Positions 1-8,541 of a stretch of 64,000 nt of DNA are shown here, one piece after another. Origin of the DNA: Neisseria sp. oral taxon 014 str. F0314 (lineage in GTDB: Bacteria; Pseudomonadota; Gammaproteobacteria; Burkholderiales; Neisseriaceae); NCBI RefSeq assembly GCF_005886145.1, contig NZ_CP040504.1, positions 2,170,001 to 2,234,000 of the forward strand, given 5' to 3'. A program made the position numbers and the translations under genes. The notes beneath the pieces are model-generated. The model did not search any database, was not told where the DNA came from, and was given only the letters and a program-made list of their open reading frames with translations. Within the stretch, counting starts at the first letter, position 1. Every line of letters starts with the position of its first letter.

Positions 1-50
1 ATCCCGCCACCGGAAACATATTGAAGTTCTTTGCTGTTGATTTCTTTCAT
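1..50 (-). CDS. Double-glycine leader peptide, N-terminal part only (bacteriocin-type)
   Basis: The minus strand opens with ATG at 50-48 and reads MKEINSKELQYVSGGG before leaving the window. The pattern E-L-x-x-V-S-G-G matches double-glycine leaders, such as that of colicin V, which are cleaved after GG by C39-peptidase ABC exporters. A strong ribosome binding site (GGAG) sits about 8 bases upstream, and the upstream stretch to about 230 is very A+T-rich and free of genes, as expected for a promoter region. Only 16 residues are visible, so the mature peptide, any immunity gene and the exporter are outside the window. The leader type is fairly clear from the motif; bacteriocin activity is inference. 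Confidence 0.6.
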   Translation of the reverse strand, partial: MKEINSKELQYVSGGG

Positions 51-264
51 TTTGAAATCTCCTTTCGTTAATTAAAATCAATAAGAATACATGGTTCAGA
101 TACCGTTCATGGTTTCTGATAATTTTTAGAGTTATTTCTCTTAATTTGTTTCTTAAATTCCAATTAAGTTGTGAAAAATAATTTATACCCGCCTGTGTTA
201 GGAAAATGCTGATTTTATTAATATAAATTCAAATCCCATTGGCTGTGCTTTGATAATAAGTTGA

Positions 265-525
265 TGCCTGTTCTCCAAGCCCCGCCTTGATGTTGTGCGC
301 GGCGAAGACGGCAAATCCCTGTTGTTTACCGGTTTCCTCAACCCCGGATCGGTTAAAGAAATCGCCGCCTACATCGAAGCGGCCGCCAACGATTTGCCTG
401 CGGAGAGCCGCCGGCAGTTTGAACGGCTGGGCGATTTCGTTACCGACCGCAAAAAGCGTTAGCAGGGCAAGTCCGTGTTCAACCGCACGGTTACGCTGAA
501 AGATTCTTGGCAGCCCAAGCGGTAA
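265..525 (+). pseudogene. Decayed C-terminal remnant of an unidentified protein
   Basis: One frame reads as a plausible protein end without any start codon: it opens right after a stop at 262-264 and continues as [20 protein letters not shown] through an amphipathic helix-like stretch ([15 protein letters not shown]) to TAG at 460-462. The same frame then carries on for 20 more protein-like residues to TAA at 523-525. The codon use matches the neighbours, and the missing start plus the in-frame stop suggest a 5' deletion followed by decay. A DUS hairpin follows immediately, as after intact genes here. The family was not recognised. Confidence 0.45.
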
Positions 526-534
526 AACCGATAC

Positions 535-564
535 AGGCCGTCTGAAACGAGTTTCAGACGGCCT
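535..564. terminator. Inverted DUS pair
   Basis: AGGCCGTCTGAA at 535-546 and its complement at 553-564 form a 14-bp perfect stem with a two-base loop. Inverted DUS pairs often act as terminators in Neisseria; no T-run follows this one. Confidence 0.6.
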
Positions 565-584
565 CCTGTCTGTTGTCATAACAT

Positions 585-613
585 TTGACACCTGCGTGCC
601 GACTGCCTACAAT
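585..613 (+). promoter_or_regulatory. Sigma-70 promoter of rho
   Basis: TTGACA at 585-590 and TACAAT at 608-613 are separated by exactly 17 bases. This is a consensus -35 and a 5/6 -10, and is the strongest sigma-70 promoter match I see in the window. It leaves a leader of about 120 bases before the rho start at 739. That leader contains a single DUS at 679-690. Rho autoregulates through leader termination in other bacteria, so this long leader may serve the same role (inference). Confidence 0.75.
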
Positions 614-738
614 TCGGGTTTCCAAAAAATTCTCCGCCGACCGGCAGCCCGAAATTCCCTTTTACAAAATCCTTTCTTTTCAGACGGCCTCCCGTCTTCC
701 GTTCCCATTACGACTACATCCATCCAAAACCGACGACT

Positions 739-1998
739 ATGCACGTTTCAGAACTACAAACCCAACATATCTCCAAACTACTGGAAATGGCCGAGCAGCA
801 CGGTATCGAAAATGCCAACCGCCTGCGCAAACAAGACCTCGTGTTTGCCATTGTGCGCCAGATGATGAAGCAGGGCGAGAGCTTCACCTGCTCGGGCACG
901 CTCGAAATCCTGCCCGACGGTTTCGGCTTCTTACGCAGCGCCGATACTTCCTATCTTGCCGGCCCTGACGATATTTATGTGTCGCCGAGCCAGATACGCC
1001 GCTTCAACCTGCATACCGGCGACACCATCGAAGGCAGCGTGCGCGTTCCGAAAGACAACGAGCGCTACTTTGCGCTGGTGCGGCTCGACAGCATCAACTG
1101 CGACGATCCGGAAGCCTGCAAACACAAAATCCTGTTTGAAAACCTCACGCCGCTGTTTCCGACCAAACAGTTCAAACTGGAACGCGACATCAAGGCGGAA
1201 GAAAACCTGACCAGCCGCGCCATCGACCTCGTTTCCCCCATCGGCCGCGGCCAGCGCGCCCTGCTGGTGGCGCCGCCGAAAACCGGTAAGACCGTGATGC
1301 TGCAAAACATCGCCCACGCGATTACCGCCAACTATCCCGACGTCGAACTCATCGTCCTTTTGATTGACGAACGCCCCGAAGAGGTTACCGAAATGAGCCG
1401 TTCCGTGCGCGGCGAAGTCGTCTCCTCCACCTTCGACGAACCGGCGCAGCGTCATGTTCAAGTTGCCGAAATGGTGATTGAAAAAGCCAAGCGCATGGTG
1501 GAACACAAAAAAGACGTGGTCATCCTGCTTGACTCGATTACCCGACTCGCCCGTGCCTATAACACTGTCGTGCCGACCTCCGGCAAAATCCTCACTGGCG
1601 GCGTGGACGCCAACGCGCTGCACCGTCCCAAACGTTTTTTCGGCGCCGCGCGCAACGTGGAAGAGGGTGGTTCGCTTACCATCATCGCCACCGCTCTGGT
1701 GGAAACCGGCAGCCGCATGGACGACGTGATTTACGAAGAATTTAAAGGCACGGGCAATATGGAACTGCACCTCGACCGCCGCATGGCCGAAAAACGCCTG
1801 TTCCCCGCCATCAACATCAACAAATCCGGTACGCGCCGCGAAGAGTTGCTGGTGCCGAACGACCAGTTGCAGCGCATGTGGCTCTTGCGCAAATTCCTGC
1901 ATCCGATGGACGAAATCGAGGCCACCGAATTTTTGGTGGGCAAACTCAAAGATTCTAAAAACAACGACGATTTCTTCGAACTGATGCGCGGCAAATAA
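739..1998 (+). CDS. rho: Transcription termination factor Rho
   Basis: This 419-residue protein has the family's usual length. The N-terminal helical Rho domain is followed by the cold-shock-like RNA-binding domain with the RNP motif DGFGFLR, and then the RecA-type ATPase with the P-loop APPKTGKT at residues 178-185, a Walker B region ([15 protein letters not shown]) and the Q/R-loop region. Rho is a hexameric RNA helicase that ends transcription at unstructured C-rich RNA in the cytoplasm. The ATG at 739 is chosen because the family N-terminus begins here; in-frame upstream sequence does not resemble Rho. The gene stands alone behind a strong promoter and is followed by a DUS hairpin. Confidence 0.98.
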   Translation: MHVSELQTQHISKLLEMAEQHGIENANRLRKQDLVFAIVRQMMKQGESFTCSGTLEILPDGFGFLRSADTSYLAGPDDIYVSPSQIRRFNLHTGDTIEGSVRVPKDNERYFALVRLDSINCDDPEACKHKILFENLTPLFPTKQFKLERDIKAEENLTSRAIDLVSPIGRGQRALLVAPPKTGKTVMLQNIAHAITANYPDVELIVLLIDERPEEVTEMSRSVRGEVVSSTFDEPAQRHVQVAEMVIEKAKRMVEHKKDVVILLDSITRLARAYNTVVPTSGKILTGGVDANALHRPKRFFGAARNVEEGGSLTIIATALVETGSRMDDVIYEEFKGTGNMELHLDRRMAEKRLFPAININKSGTRREELLVPNDQLQRMWLLRKFLHPMDEIEATEFLVGKLKDSKNNDDFFELMRGK

Positions 1999-2131
1999 AT
2001 CCGGCCGGGGCAGGGCGATTGACTGTTCAGGCTGCCCGTCCCGCTATACCGCCTGCCGGGCTTTTCCTTGCAACCGGGATTTTTGCCGCGCAACCGCCTG
2101 AGAACCGAATGCTCAGTTCGCCTTTGTTCAG

Positions 2132-2163
2132 AGGCCGTCTGAAAATCCGTTTTCAGACGGCCT
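2132..2163. terminator. Inverted DUS pair after rho
   Basis: DUS at 2132-2143 and its complement at 2152-2163 form a hairpin between rho and the dGTPase-like gene. Confidence 0.6.
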
Positions 2164-2211
2164 CCTGTCTTAATAGAGAGAGAAGAAACCGGCAGACCGA
2201 CGGAGTATCCG

Positions 2212-3570
2212 ATGACCGCAAAAATGAATTGGCAAAACCTGCTTTCCACCCAACGCTTCCGCACGAAAGACGGCGAAATCGTCCCGACGGTAACGCCGTC
2301 CACCCAGGAAGGGGCGGATGCGTTGCGCACCGACTTCCATATCGATTACGACCGCGTGGTGTTTTCCGGTTCGTTCCGCAGGCTGGGCCGTAAAACGCAG
2401 GTGCACCCGCTGGCCGAACACGACCTGACGCACAACCGACTGACCCACAGCGTGGAAGTCGCCAGTGTGGGACGCAGCATCGGCAACCGCGTCGGCGTGA
2501 TGTTGCAGGCGGGCGGCTTCCTGCCGGAAGGCAATACGCCAAGCGACATCGGCGCCGTAGTGCAGGTCGCCTGCCTTGCGCACGATTTGGGCAACCCGCC
2601 GTTCGGCCATACCGGCGAAGATGCGTTGCGCCATTGGTTCAGAAACCCGCAAAACGGTAAATACCTGCAAGGTTTGAGCCAGGCCGAACGCAACGACGTG
2701 CAAACTTATGAAGGCAACGCGCACAGCCTGCGGATTCTGGCCAGCTTGGAAATGTATCCGAACGGCGGCGGAATGCGCCTGACTTCGGCCACCATCGGCG
2801 CGCTGCTGAAATACCCGTGGACGACGCTGCACGAAAACGGTTTGAAAAAATTTAATATCTATCAGACGGAGCTGCCGTTTATCCGCCGCGTGGCCGATGA
2901 ATTGGGGTTGATCGAATTAGGCGCGGATTATTGGGCGCGCCACCCGTTGTCGTACCTGATGGAGGCTGCCGACGACATTTGTTATGCGTTGCTGGATTTG
3001 GAAGATGCCGTCGAGTTGGATTTGCTGAGTGATGCCGAAGTCGAAAGCATCCTGTCGGAACTGACCTTCATCGAACCCACATGGCACGCCCAGTCGGGCC
3101 GACAGCGTTGCGCCATGCTGCGCGGCATCGCCATCGGACGGGCCATCGAAGATGTGGCGCAAACCTTTATGATGCACCAGTCCGATTTGCTGGCAGGTTG
3201 TTTCAAGGGTAAGGATTTGCTGGCATTGTGCAGCCCCGCTGTGCAGAATACGCTGGAAAAAGCCAAAGAACTGGCCCGCACGCGCATTTTCCGCCACCAT
3301 ACCAAACTGATTACCGAAATCGCCACTTTCCCTTGCCTAGGGTCGATTTTGGATTTGCTTGTTCCCGCTGCCTACGCGCTTATTGTGGAGAAGAAAACCG
3401 ACGTTCGTAAATCGTTGGCATTGGAACTGTTGAAAAACAGCGAACCGATTCTCGAAAGCGACAGCCTCTATCAGGCTTATATGAAGATTCTAGACTTTGC
3501 CGGCGGCATGACCGACAACGCGGCTGCAAAAATGGCTAGGGATTTGTCCGGTCTGGGAATACGCGGCTAG
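2212..3570 (+). CDS. dgt: Deoxyguanosinetriphosphate triphosphohydrolase-like protein (HD domain)
   Basis: The 452-residue product belongs to the dGTPase-like HD phosphohydrolases, which remove triphosphate from dNTPs and help control nucleotide pools. Signature elements are the R-R-L-x-x-K-T-Q-V region near residue 57, a histidine in HNRLTHSVEVA near residue 74 and the metal-binding HD pair at H124-D125 in HDLGNPPFGH. The C-terminal half carries the helical domain typical of bacterial dGTPases. ATG 2212 is preceded by GGAG at a good distance; a second in-frame ATG lies four codons on. Substrate preference, dGTP or any dNTP, cannot be read from the sequence. Confidence 0.88.
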   Translation: MTAKMNWQNLLSTQRFRTKDGEIVPTVTPSTQEGADALRTDFHIDYDRVVFSGSFRRLGRKTQVHPLAEHDLTHNRLTHSVEVASVGRSIGNRVGVMLQAGGFLPEGNTPSDIGAVVQVACLAHDLGNPPFGHTGEDALRHWFRNPQNGKYLQGLSQAERNDVQTYEGNAHSLRILASLEMYPNGGGMRLTSATIGALLKYPWTTLHENGLKKFNIYQTELPFIRRVADELGLIELGADYWARHPLSYLMEAADDICYALLDLEDAVELDLLSDAEVESILSELTFIEPTWHAQSGRQRCAMLRGIAIGRAIEDVAQTFMMHQSDLLAGCFKGKDLLALCSPAVQNTLEKAKELARTRIFRHHTKLITEIATFPCLGSILDLLVPAAYALIVEKKTDVRKSLALELLKNSEPILESDSLYQAYMKILDFAGGMTDNAAAKMARDLSGLGIRG

Positions 3571-3719
3571 CCGTTGGTGCTGGCCTTGAAAGTTTTTCAA
3601 ATTCATATGTTTGTAACGTTTGGCGGAAAATCGTTTAAAAAAGGCTGGACAATACCGTCCGGTTTCTATATCATTCGCCCTTTCTTGAATCGCGCAGCAA
3701 GTCAGGCGCGGATTAGGAT

Positions 3720-3796
3720 GCACCCGTAGCTCAGTTGGATAGAGTATCTGGCTACGAACCAGAGGGTCGGGCGTTCGAATCGCTCCGGGTGCGCCA
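3720..3796 (+). tRNA. tRNA-Arg (ACG)
   Basis: A 77-base cloverleaf has acceptor stem GCACCCG/CGGGTGC, anticodon ACG at 3754-3756, a TTCGAAT T-loop and an encoded CCA end. It is the first of two tRNAs separated by 12 bases and probably co-transcribed. Confidence 0.95.
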
Positions 3797-3808
3797 CAAG
3801 AATATTCC

Positions 3809-3883
3809 GCGCCCATCGTCTAGCGGTTAGGACATCGCCCTTTCACGGCGGTAACCGGGGTTCGATTCCCCGTGGGCGTGCCA
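3809..3883 (+). tRNA. tRNA-Glu (TTC)
   Basis: A 75-base cloverleaf has acceptor GCGCCCA/TGGGCGT (first pair G-U), anticodon TTC at 3842-3844, T-loop TTCGATT and an encoded CCA. It sits directly after tRNA-Arg and before an intrinsic terminator. Confidence 0.95.
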
Positions 3884-3892
3884 GTTTACAGA

Positions 3893-3921
3893 CTCTCCGA
3901 CGTTGCGTCGGGGAGTTTTTT
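3893..3921 (+). terminator. Intrinsic terminator of the tRNA-Arg/tRNA-Glu unit
   Basis: A 9-bp stem (3893-3901 with 3907-3915, one G-U pair) and a five-base loop are followed by six T residues. It lies ten bases after tRNA-Glu. Confidence 0.9.
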
Positions 3922-3942
3922 AATTTAACCGCAAATAATCCG

Positions 3943-3984
3943 AGGCCGTCTGAAACGTTGTAAAAAAGATGTTTCAGACGGCCT
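3943..3984. terminator. Inverted DUS pair with T-run
   Basis: DUS at 3943-3954 and complement at 3973-3984, followed by TTTT; a second, DUS-built terminator behind the tRNAs. Confidence 0.6.
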
Positions 3985-4179
3985 TTTGCCGCTTTGTAAA
4001 ATTATTTGGCATAATGGGGAAACTTTTATCCGCCTTTGTTTCTCTAATGCGAAATAAAATAAAGCGGCAGCGTACCGTTCTTTCCGCCGAACCTGCCTTG
4101 TTTGGCGGGTGCGGAAGTAGAAACAGTCAATCGGTCTCATTTTATTTGGCAATTCAAACGGATATGGTGCGATTGGGCT

Positions 4180-4209
4180 ATGACGGCGCCTGTCGGAGTG
4201 TTTTATAAT
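4180..4209 (+). promoter_or_regulatory. Possible promoter of the MORN-repeat gene
   Basis: A perfect TATAAT at 4204-4209 lies about 120 bases before the gene start. The best -35 candidate, ATGACG at 4180-4185 with an 18-base spacer, is weak. The stretch 3985-4331 otherwise holds no convincing gene; the short reading frames in it lack ribosome binding sites. Confidence 0.4.
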
Positions 4210-4331
4210 ATCTTATCGAAATATGCAGACGGTTTGGGTTCGGACGGGGCAGGCGGTTTGAGGCCTTTTTGCTTGATTCCCGATTTGTACCGAAAAGGCC
4301 GTCGATTTGTAAATATTACTGTAAACCAATT

Positions 4332-5066
4332 ATGAACCGATTATGGAACACAGGGTTGGCGGCGGGTTTGGTCTGCTGTTCGGCAGCGGCGTTTGCCCAA
4401 TACCATACCGTTTATTTCAACCAGCAGGGTAAAATCACGGCGACGATGTCGTCGGTGGCTTATGTCCGCCAGTATCAGGTTGATGCGGGTATGGCGCAGG
4501 TGCAGGATTTTTATTATCCGTCGATGAAGAAGTATTCCGACCCGTATCAGGTCTCGGCAGCCCAGATTAAGGATTTCGTGCCGGTGCTGGGCAACGGTAC
4601 GCTGACGTTGTGGCATTTTAACGGCCAGAAAAAAATGGTTGGTCCGTACCGCAACAACAAACCGCACGGCGAGTGGATAAACTGGTATCCGAACGGTAAA
4701 AAATCGGCGGTGATGCCGTATGCGAACGGGTTGAGCGAAGGCACGGGTTCGCGCTACTACCGTAACGGCGTCAAGGAAAGCGAAATCCAGTTTAAAAACG
4801 ACAAGGCCAACGGTTATTGGAAGCAATGGTATGCCGACGGCAGCCCGAAAACCGAAATGATGATGGTCAACGACAAGCCGACTGAGATTATCAGTTGGAA
4901 CGAGGACGGCCGCCTGTTGTCGGAAATCACCATTACCAACGGCCGCCGCAACGGCATCGTGCTGGACTGGCACGACGACGGGGCGAAGAAATCGGAAGCG
5001 GTGTATGTGGATGACCAGTTGGTGAAGAAAACCTATTGGGACGAAGAAGGCAACGAATTGGATTGA
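4332..5066 (+). CDS. Secreted MORN-repeat protein (YwqK-type)
   Basis: The start at 4332 gives MNRLWNTGLAAGLVCCSAAAF as a clear signal peptide with likely cleavage after AFA; a longer in-frame start at 4269 would bury this signal and is rejected. The mature protein has about 220 residues. From about residue 90 it carries at least five MORN-like units of the type G-x-W-x-x-W-Y-x-N-G-x-x-x (PHGEWINWYPNGKKS, ANGYWKQWYADGSPK, RNGIVLDWHDDGAKK). Such repeats occur in proteins annotated as YwqK-family antitoxins, but no toxin gene is adjacent, so I infer only an exported repeat protein, probably periplasmic. The specific function is unknown. Confidence 0.75.
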   Translation: MNRLWNTGLAAGLVCCSAAAFAQYHTVYFNQQGKITATMSSVAYVRQYQVDAGMAQVQDFYYPSMKKYSDPYQVSAAQIKDFVPVLGNGTLTLWHFNGQKKMVGPYRNNKPHGEWINWYPNGKKSAVMPYANGLSEGTGSRYYRNGVKESEIQFKNDKANGYWKQWYADGSPKTEMMMVNDKPTEIISWNEDGRLLSEITITNGRRNGIVLDWHDDGAKKSEAVYVDDQLVKKTYWDEEGNELD

Positions 5067-5080
5067 AACGGTTGAAACAA

Positions 5081-5109
5081 AGGCCGTCTGAAAATTTTTC
5101 AGACGGCCT
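5081..5109. terminator. Inverted DUS pair between convergent genes
   Basis: DUS at 5081-5092 and complement at 5098-5109. It lies between the convergent MORN-repeat gene and prmB, so it can serve both strands. Confidence 0.65.
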
Positions 5110-5148
5110 TTGTGATTTGTTGATTGCCGAAGGCAACGGTGGTGGTGC

Positions 5149-6048
5149 TTATTTTTCACCCAAAAGCTGTTCGCGTGTCAGCAGGAAGACGAAGCCGTCG
5201 CCGCCGCTGGTTTCCAACCAGGTGAACGGCAGCTCGGGATAGGCGGCTTCGAGGATGTCGCGGTTGTGGCCGATTTCCACCAGCAGTACGCCGCGCGGAT
5301 TGAGGTGTTTGGCGGCGTGCAGGATGATGCGGCGGGTGGCGTCCAAACCGTCCGTGCCGCTGCCGAGGGCAAGTTCGGGTTCGTGCCGGTATTCGTCGGG
5401 CAGGGTTTCCACCGATTCGGCGTCGACGTAGGGCGGGTTGGAGACGATGAGGTCGTAGGTATCGTCCAGACCTTCGAACAAATCGGTGTGGATGAGCCGG
5501 ATGCGTTCTTCCAGCCCGTATTCTTCGATATTGACGGCGGCAACTTCGAGTGCGTCCAGACTCAGGTCGACGGCGTCGATTTCGGCGGCGGGGTAGTGGT
5601 GCGCCATCTGGATGGCGAGGCAGCCGCTGCCCGTGCACAAATCAAGTGCGCGGTGTACCAGCTCGTTGTGTTCTATCCACGGCAGCAGCGGATCGCCGAG
5701 CAGCTCGTAGATGAACGAACGCGGCACGATGACGCGCTCGTCCACATAGAAATCGAAGTCGCCCTGCCAAGCCTGGTGCGTCAGGTAGGCGACAGGTACG
5801 CGCTCGGTTACGCGCCGCTCTATCAGCCCCAGCACTTCTTCTTTTTCGCTTTGCAGCAGTTTGGCGTCGAGATACGGCTCCAGCGTGTCGAGCGGCAGGT
5901 TTAAGGTGTGCAGAATCAGATAGGCGGCCTCGTCGTGGGCATTGTCGGAGCCGTGCCCGAAAAACAGTTCGGCATCGTTGAAACGGCTGACGGCGAAGCG
6001 CAGGATGTCGCGCACGGTGGAAAGTTCTTGGGCGGCTCGGGCAAACAT
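5149..6048 (-). CDS. prmB: Ribosomal protein L3 N5-glutamine methyltransferase
   Basis: This 299-residue SAM-dependent methyltransferase carries the class I motif DLCTGSGCLAIQMA and the catalytic NPPY (VSNPPYVDAE, near residue 204) that marks glutamine-N5 methyltransferases. The N-terminal helical domain (TVRDILRFAVSRF, LILHTLNLPL) and the substrate-loop E-R-x-P-V-A-Y-L match PrmB rather than PrmC or HemK. It methylates L3 during 50S assembly. The gene is convergent with the MORN-repeat gene and divergent from the esterase, with a DUS hairpin in each gap. Confidence 0.92.
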   Translation of the reverse strand: MFARAAQELSTVRDILRFAVSRFNDAELFFGHGSDNAHDEAAYLILHTLNLPLDTLEPYLDAKLLQSEKEEVLGLIERRVTERVPVAYLTHQAWQGDFDFYVDERVIVPRSFIYELLGDPLLPWIEHNELVHRALDLCTGSGCLAIQMAHHYPAAEIDAVDLSLDALEVAAVNIEEYGLEERIRLIHTDLFEGLDDTYDLIVSNPPYVDAESVETLPDEYRHEPELALGSGTDGLDATRRIILHAAKHLNPRGVLLVEIGHNRDILEAAYPELPFTWLETSGGDGFVFLLTREQLLGEK

Positions 6049-6093
6049 GGCTGGTTTCCGTATTGAAGGATGTAGGGCGCAATTATAGCAGAA

Positions 6094-6131
6094 AGGCCGT
6101 CTGAACCGCCGCCGCGGGTTTCAGACGGCCT
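6094..6131. repeat. Inverted DUS pair in the divergent prmB/esterase gap
   Basis: DUS at 6094-6105 and complement at 6120-6131. As both flanking genes read away from it, it cannot terminate either of them and looks like an uptake element placed in a promoter gap. Confidence 0.6.
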
Positions 6132-6179
6132 GTGTTTTCGGTAATATGCGGATATGCCTTTATCGTTTGGAGCCAAAAT

Positions 6180-6806
6180 ATGCCGCACGTTATTCTTCTG
6201 CACGGTCTGCACATGCACGCGTGGGCGATGAAGCCGTTTGCCGTTTTGCTGAAAGAACAGGGTTTCACCGTCGACACTTTCGGTTATTACAGCGTGTGGC
6301 GGACGTTGCCGCAACATGCCGCCACCCTGAACCGCTTTGTCGAGACAGGCCGTTACGGCGGCGGGCCGCTGCATTTCGTCGGCCACAGCCTGGGCGGGCT
6401 GGTGTTGCGCCATTTTGCCGCCGCCCATCCCGATAAAGTGAGCGGGCGCATTGTAACGCTGGGAACGCCGCACTGCGGCAGTATGGCGGCGGAACGGGTC
6501 AGAAGTATGGGCTTGGGTGCGCCGCTTTTGGGCGGTTCCTACCGTTGCGCACTCGACGGCGGCGCGCCGCCCCTGCCGTCGGGCATCGAACTGGGCAGTA
6601 TCGCGGGCAGCAAGCCGCAGGGTTTGGGCCGGATGCTCGGATTGCACGGCAGCCAGGACGGTACGGTTTTGGTCGGGGAGACCCGCTGCCCGGGCATGGG
6701 CGGACACATCGTGCTGCCGGTCAGCCACAGCGGGATGATATTCAGCCGGACGGTGGCGGAACAGACGGCGCATTTCCTGCGCTGCGGCAGATTTTTGCAG
6801 CCTTGA
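6180..6806 (+). CDS. Alpha/beta-hydrolase, lipase/esterase type
   Basis: The 208-residue product starts MPHVILLHGLHMHAW, with the oxyanion HG motif, and has the nucleophile elbow GHSLGG (serine near residue 78), followed by VTLGTPHCGS as in bacterial triacylglycerol lipases and PGAP1-like esterases. A later DG segment (LHGSQDGTVL) and VSHSGM give the likely Asp and His of the triad. ATG 6180 is chosen because GGAG lies eight bases upstream; a longer frame from 6132 begins with a non-conserved stretch. No signal peptide is seen, so it is probably cytoplasmic. The substrate is unknown. Confidence 0.75.
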   Translation: MPHVILLHGLHMHAWAMKPFAVLLKEQGFTVDTFGYYSVWRTLPQHAATLNRFVETGRYGGGPLHFVGHSLGGLVLRHFAAAHPDKVSGRIVTLGTPHCGSMAAERVRSMGLGAPLLGGSYRCALDGGAPPLPSGIELGSIAGSKPQGLGRMLGLHGSQDGTVLVGETRCPGMGGHIVLPVSHSGMIFSRTVAEQTAHFLRCGRFLQP

Positions 6807-6811
6807 CCCCG

Positions 6812-6902
6812 AGGCCGTCTGAAAAATCCATTTTGCAATGAATTGTCGGAAATTTCGGCCAAATTTCCAAAATCGTGCGGAAAACTGTTTTTCAGACGGC
6901 CT
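6812..6902. repeat. Widely spaced inverted DUS pair
   Basis: DUS at 6812-6823 and complement at 6891-6902 lie 67 bases apart, in the gap between the esterase and nhaC. The spacing is too wide for a simple terminator. Confidence 0.6.
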
Positions 6903-6954
6903 CAAGCATATAAAATGCCAAAAATTCAAAAAACATTTATCTGGGAACGACAAT

Positions 6955-8334
6955 ATGTTCAGTTTCAAATCATTGCTCGAAATGCCGCGCTGGGAGGCGC
7001 TGCTGGTCGTATTGGTGCTGATTGCGGGCATGGGTTACACCATCATTTCGCTGGGCTGGCTGCCGCATATGTCGATCGTTACCGCCATTTCCGCGCTGCT
7101 GGCGTACGGCCTGTGCCGCGGCCTGAAATACGGCGACATGCAAAACGGCATGGTCGGCGCGGTCGGGCAGGGCATGGGCGCGATATACCTGTTTTTCTTC
7201 ATCGGGCTGATGGTGAGCGCGCTGATGATGAGCGGTGCGATTCCGACGCTGATGTATTACGGCTTCGGCTTGATTTCGCCGACTTATTTCTATTTTTCCG
7301 CCTTCGCCCTCTGCTCGGTCATCGGCGTGGCCATCGGCAGCAGCCTGACCACCTGCGCCACCGTCGGTGTGGCGTTCATGGGGATGGGGGCGGCGTTTCA
7401 TGCCGATTTGGCGATGACGGCGGGCGCGATTGTGTCCGGCGCGTTTTTCGGCGATAAAATGTCGCCGCTGTCGGACACGACCGGCATCGCGGCCTCCATC
7501 GTCGGCATCGATTTGTTCGAGCACATCAAAAACATGATGTATACGACCATTCCCGCGTGGGTGGTCAGCGCGGCGCTGATGCTGTGGCTGCTGCCCAACG
7601 TCGCCGCCAATGATTTGAACAGCGTCGACGTTTTCCGCACCCAGCTTGAGGCCACGGGTCTGATTCATACCTATTCGCTGGTTCCGTTCGGCCTTTTGGT
7701 GGTGCTGGCGCTGATGCGCGTCAACGCCGTGGTCGCCATGCTGTTTACCATCGCCGCCGCGCTGGCCGTTACCTATTTCCACAGCACGCCCGATTTGCAG
7801 CAGCTCGGCGCATGGTTTTACAGCGGCTACAAACTCGAAGGCGATGCGTTTAAGGACATCGCCAAACTGATTTCGCGCGGCGGGCTGGAGAGCATGTTCT
7901 TCACCCAGACCATCGTGATTCTCGGCATGAGTTTAGGCGGGCTGCTGTTTGCCGTGGGCGTGATTCCCAGCCTGCTTGATGCGGTGCGCGCGTTTCTGAG
8001 CAACGCCGGCCGCGCCACGTTCAGCGTCGCCGCCACCTCGGTGGGCGTGAATTTCCTTATCGGCGAGCAATACCTCAGCATCCTGCTGGCGGGCGAAACC
8101 TTCAAACCCGTATACGACAAGCTCGGCCTGCATTCGCGCAACCTCTCGCGCACGCTGGAAGATGCGGGCACGGTCATCAACCCGCTGGTGCCTTGGAGCG
8201 TCTGCGGCGTGTTCATCAGCCACGCGCTGAACGTGCCGGTGTGGGAATACCTGCCGTATGCGTTTTTCTGCTATCTGTGTCTGGTGCTGACGCTGTTGTT
8301 CGGCTGGACCGGCTTTACGCTGACCAAAAAATAG
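6955..8334 (+). CDS. nhaC: Na+/H+ antiporter, NhaC family
   Basis: This 459-residue polytopic inner-membrane protein has about eleven hydrophobic segments and the NhaC motif GAIVSGAFFGDKMSPLSDTT, with a second half ending in ISHALNVPVWEYLPYAFFCY. The family exchanges cytoplasmic Na+ for external H+ and supports salt and alkaline-pH tolerance. ATG 6955 opens directly before the first conserved segment; the in-frame extension back to 6838 contains DUS sequence and non-family residues. A DUS hairpin closes the transcript. The ion specificity is taken from the family. Confidence 0.9.
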   Translation: MFSFKSLLEMPRWEALLVVLVLIAGMGYTIISLGWLPHMSIVTAISALLAYGLCRGLKYGDMQNGMVGAVGQGMGAIYLFFFIGLMVSALMMSGAIPTLMYYGFGLISPTYFYFSAFALCSVIGVAIGSSLTTCATVGVAFMGMGAAFHADLAMTAGAIVSGAFFGDKMSPLSDTTGIAASIVGIDLFEHIKNMMYTTIPAWVVSAALMLWLLPNVAANDLNSVDVFRTQLEATGLIHTYSLVPFGLLVVLALMRVNAVVAMLFTIAAALAVTYFHSTPDLQQLGAWFYSGYKLEGDAFKDIAKLISRGGLESMFFTQTIVILGMSLGGLLFAVGVIPSLLDAVRAFLSNAGRATFSVAATSVGVNFLIGEQYLSILLAGETFKPVYDKLGLHSRNLSRTLEDAGTVINPLVPWSVCGVFISHALNVPVWEYLPYAFFCYLCLVLTLLFGWTGFTLTKK

Positions 8335-8409
8335 CCGGTGCCTTGCGATACGAAGCCGGAACTTCCGATTCGGGGGATTCCGGCTTTTATGATGCCTGAC
8401 GAAGCGCAG

Positions 8410-8449
8410 AGGCCGTCTGAAAAAGGGGGAATCCCGTTTCAGACGGCCT
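8410..8449. terminator. Inverted DUS pair after nhaC
   Basis: DUS at 8410-8421 and complement at 8438-8449 form a stem with a short loop, followed by TTT. Confidence 0.65.
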
Positions 8450-8541
8450 TTCGTATCGGCTTTCGGCCGTCGGAGCGGCACATGACGCATCCACCGATTT
8501 AATTTATCATAAATAAAACTATTAAAAAGGGAATTGTTACT

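Noticed and set aside
3969..4208. Short plus-strand frame before the MORN-repeat gene
   Set aside because: It begins within a DUS hairpin, has no ribosome binding site and no protein-like pattern.
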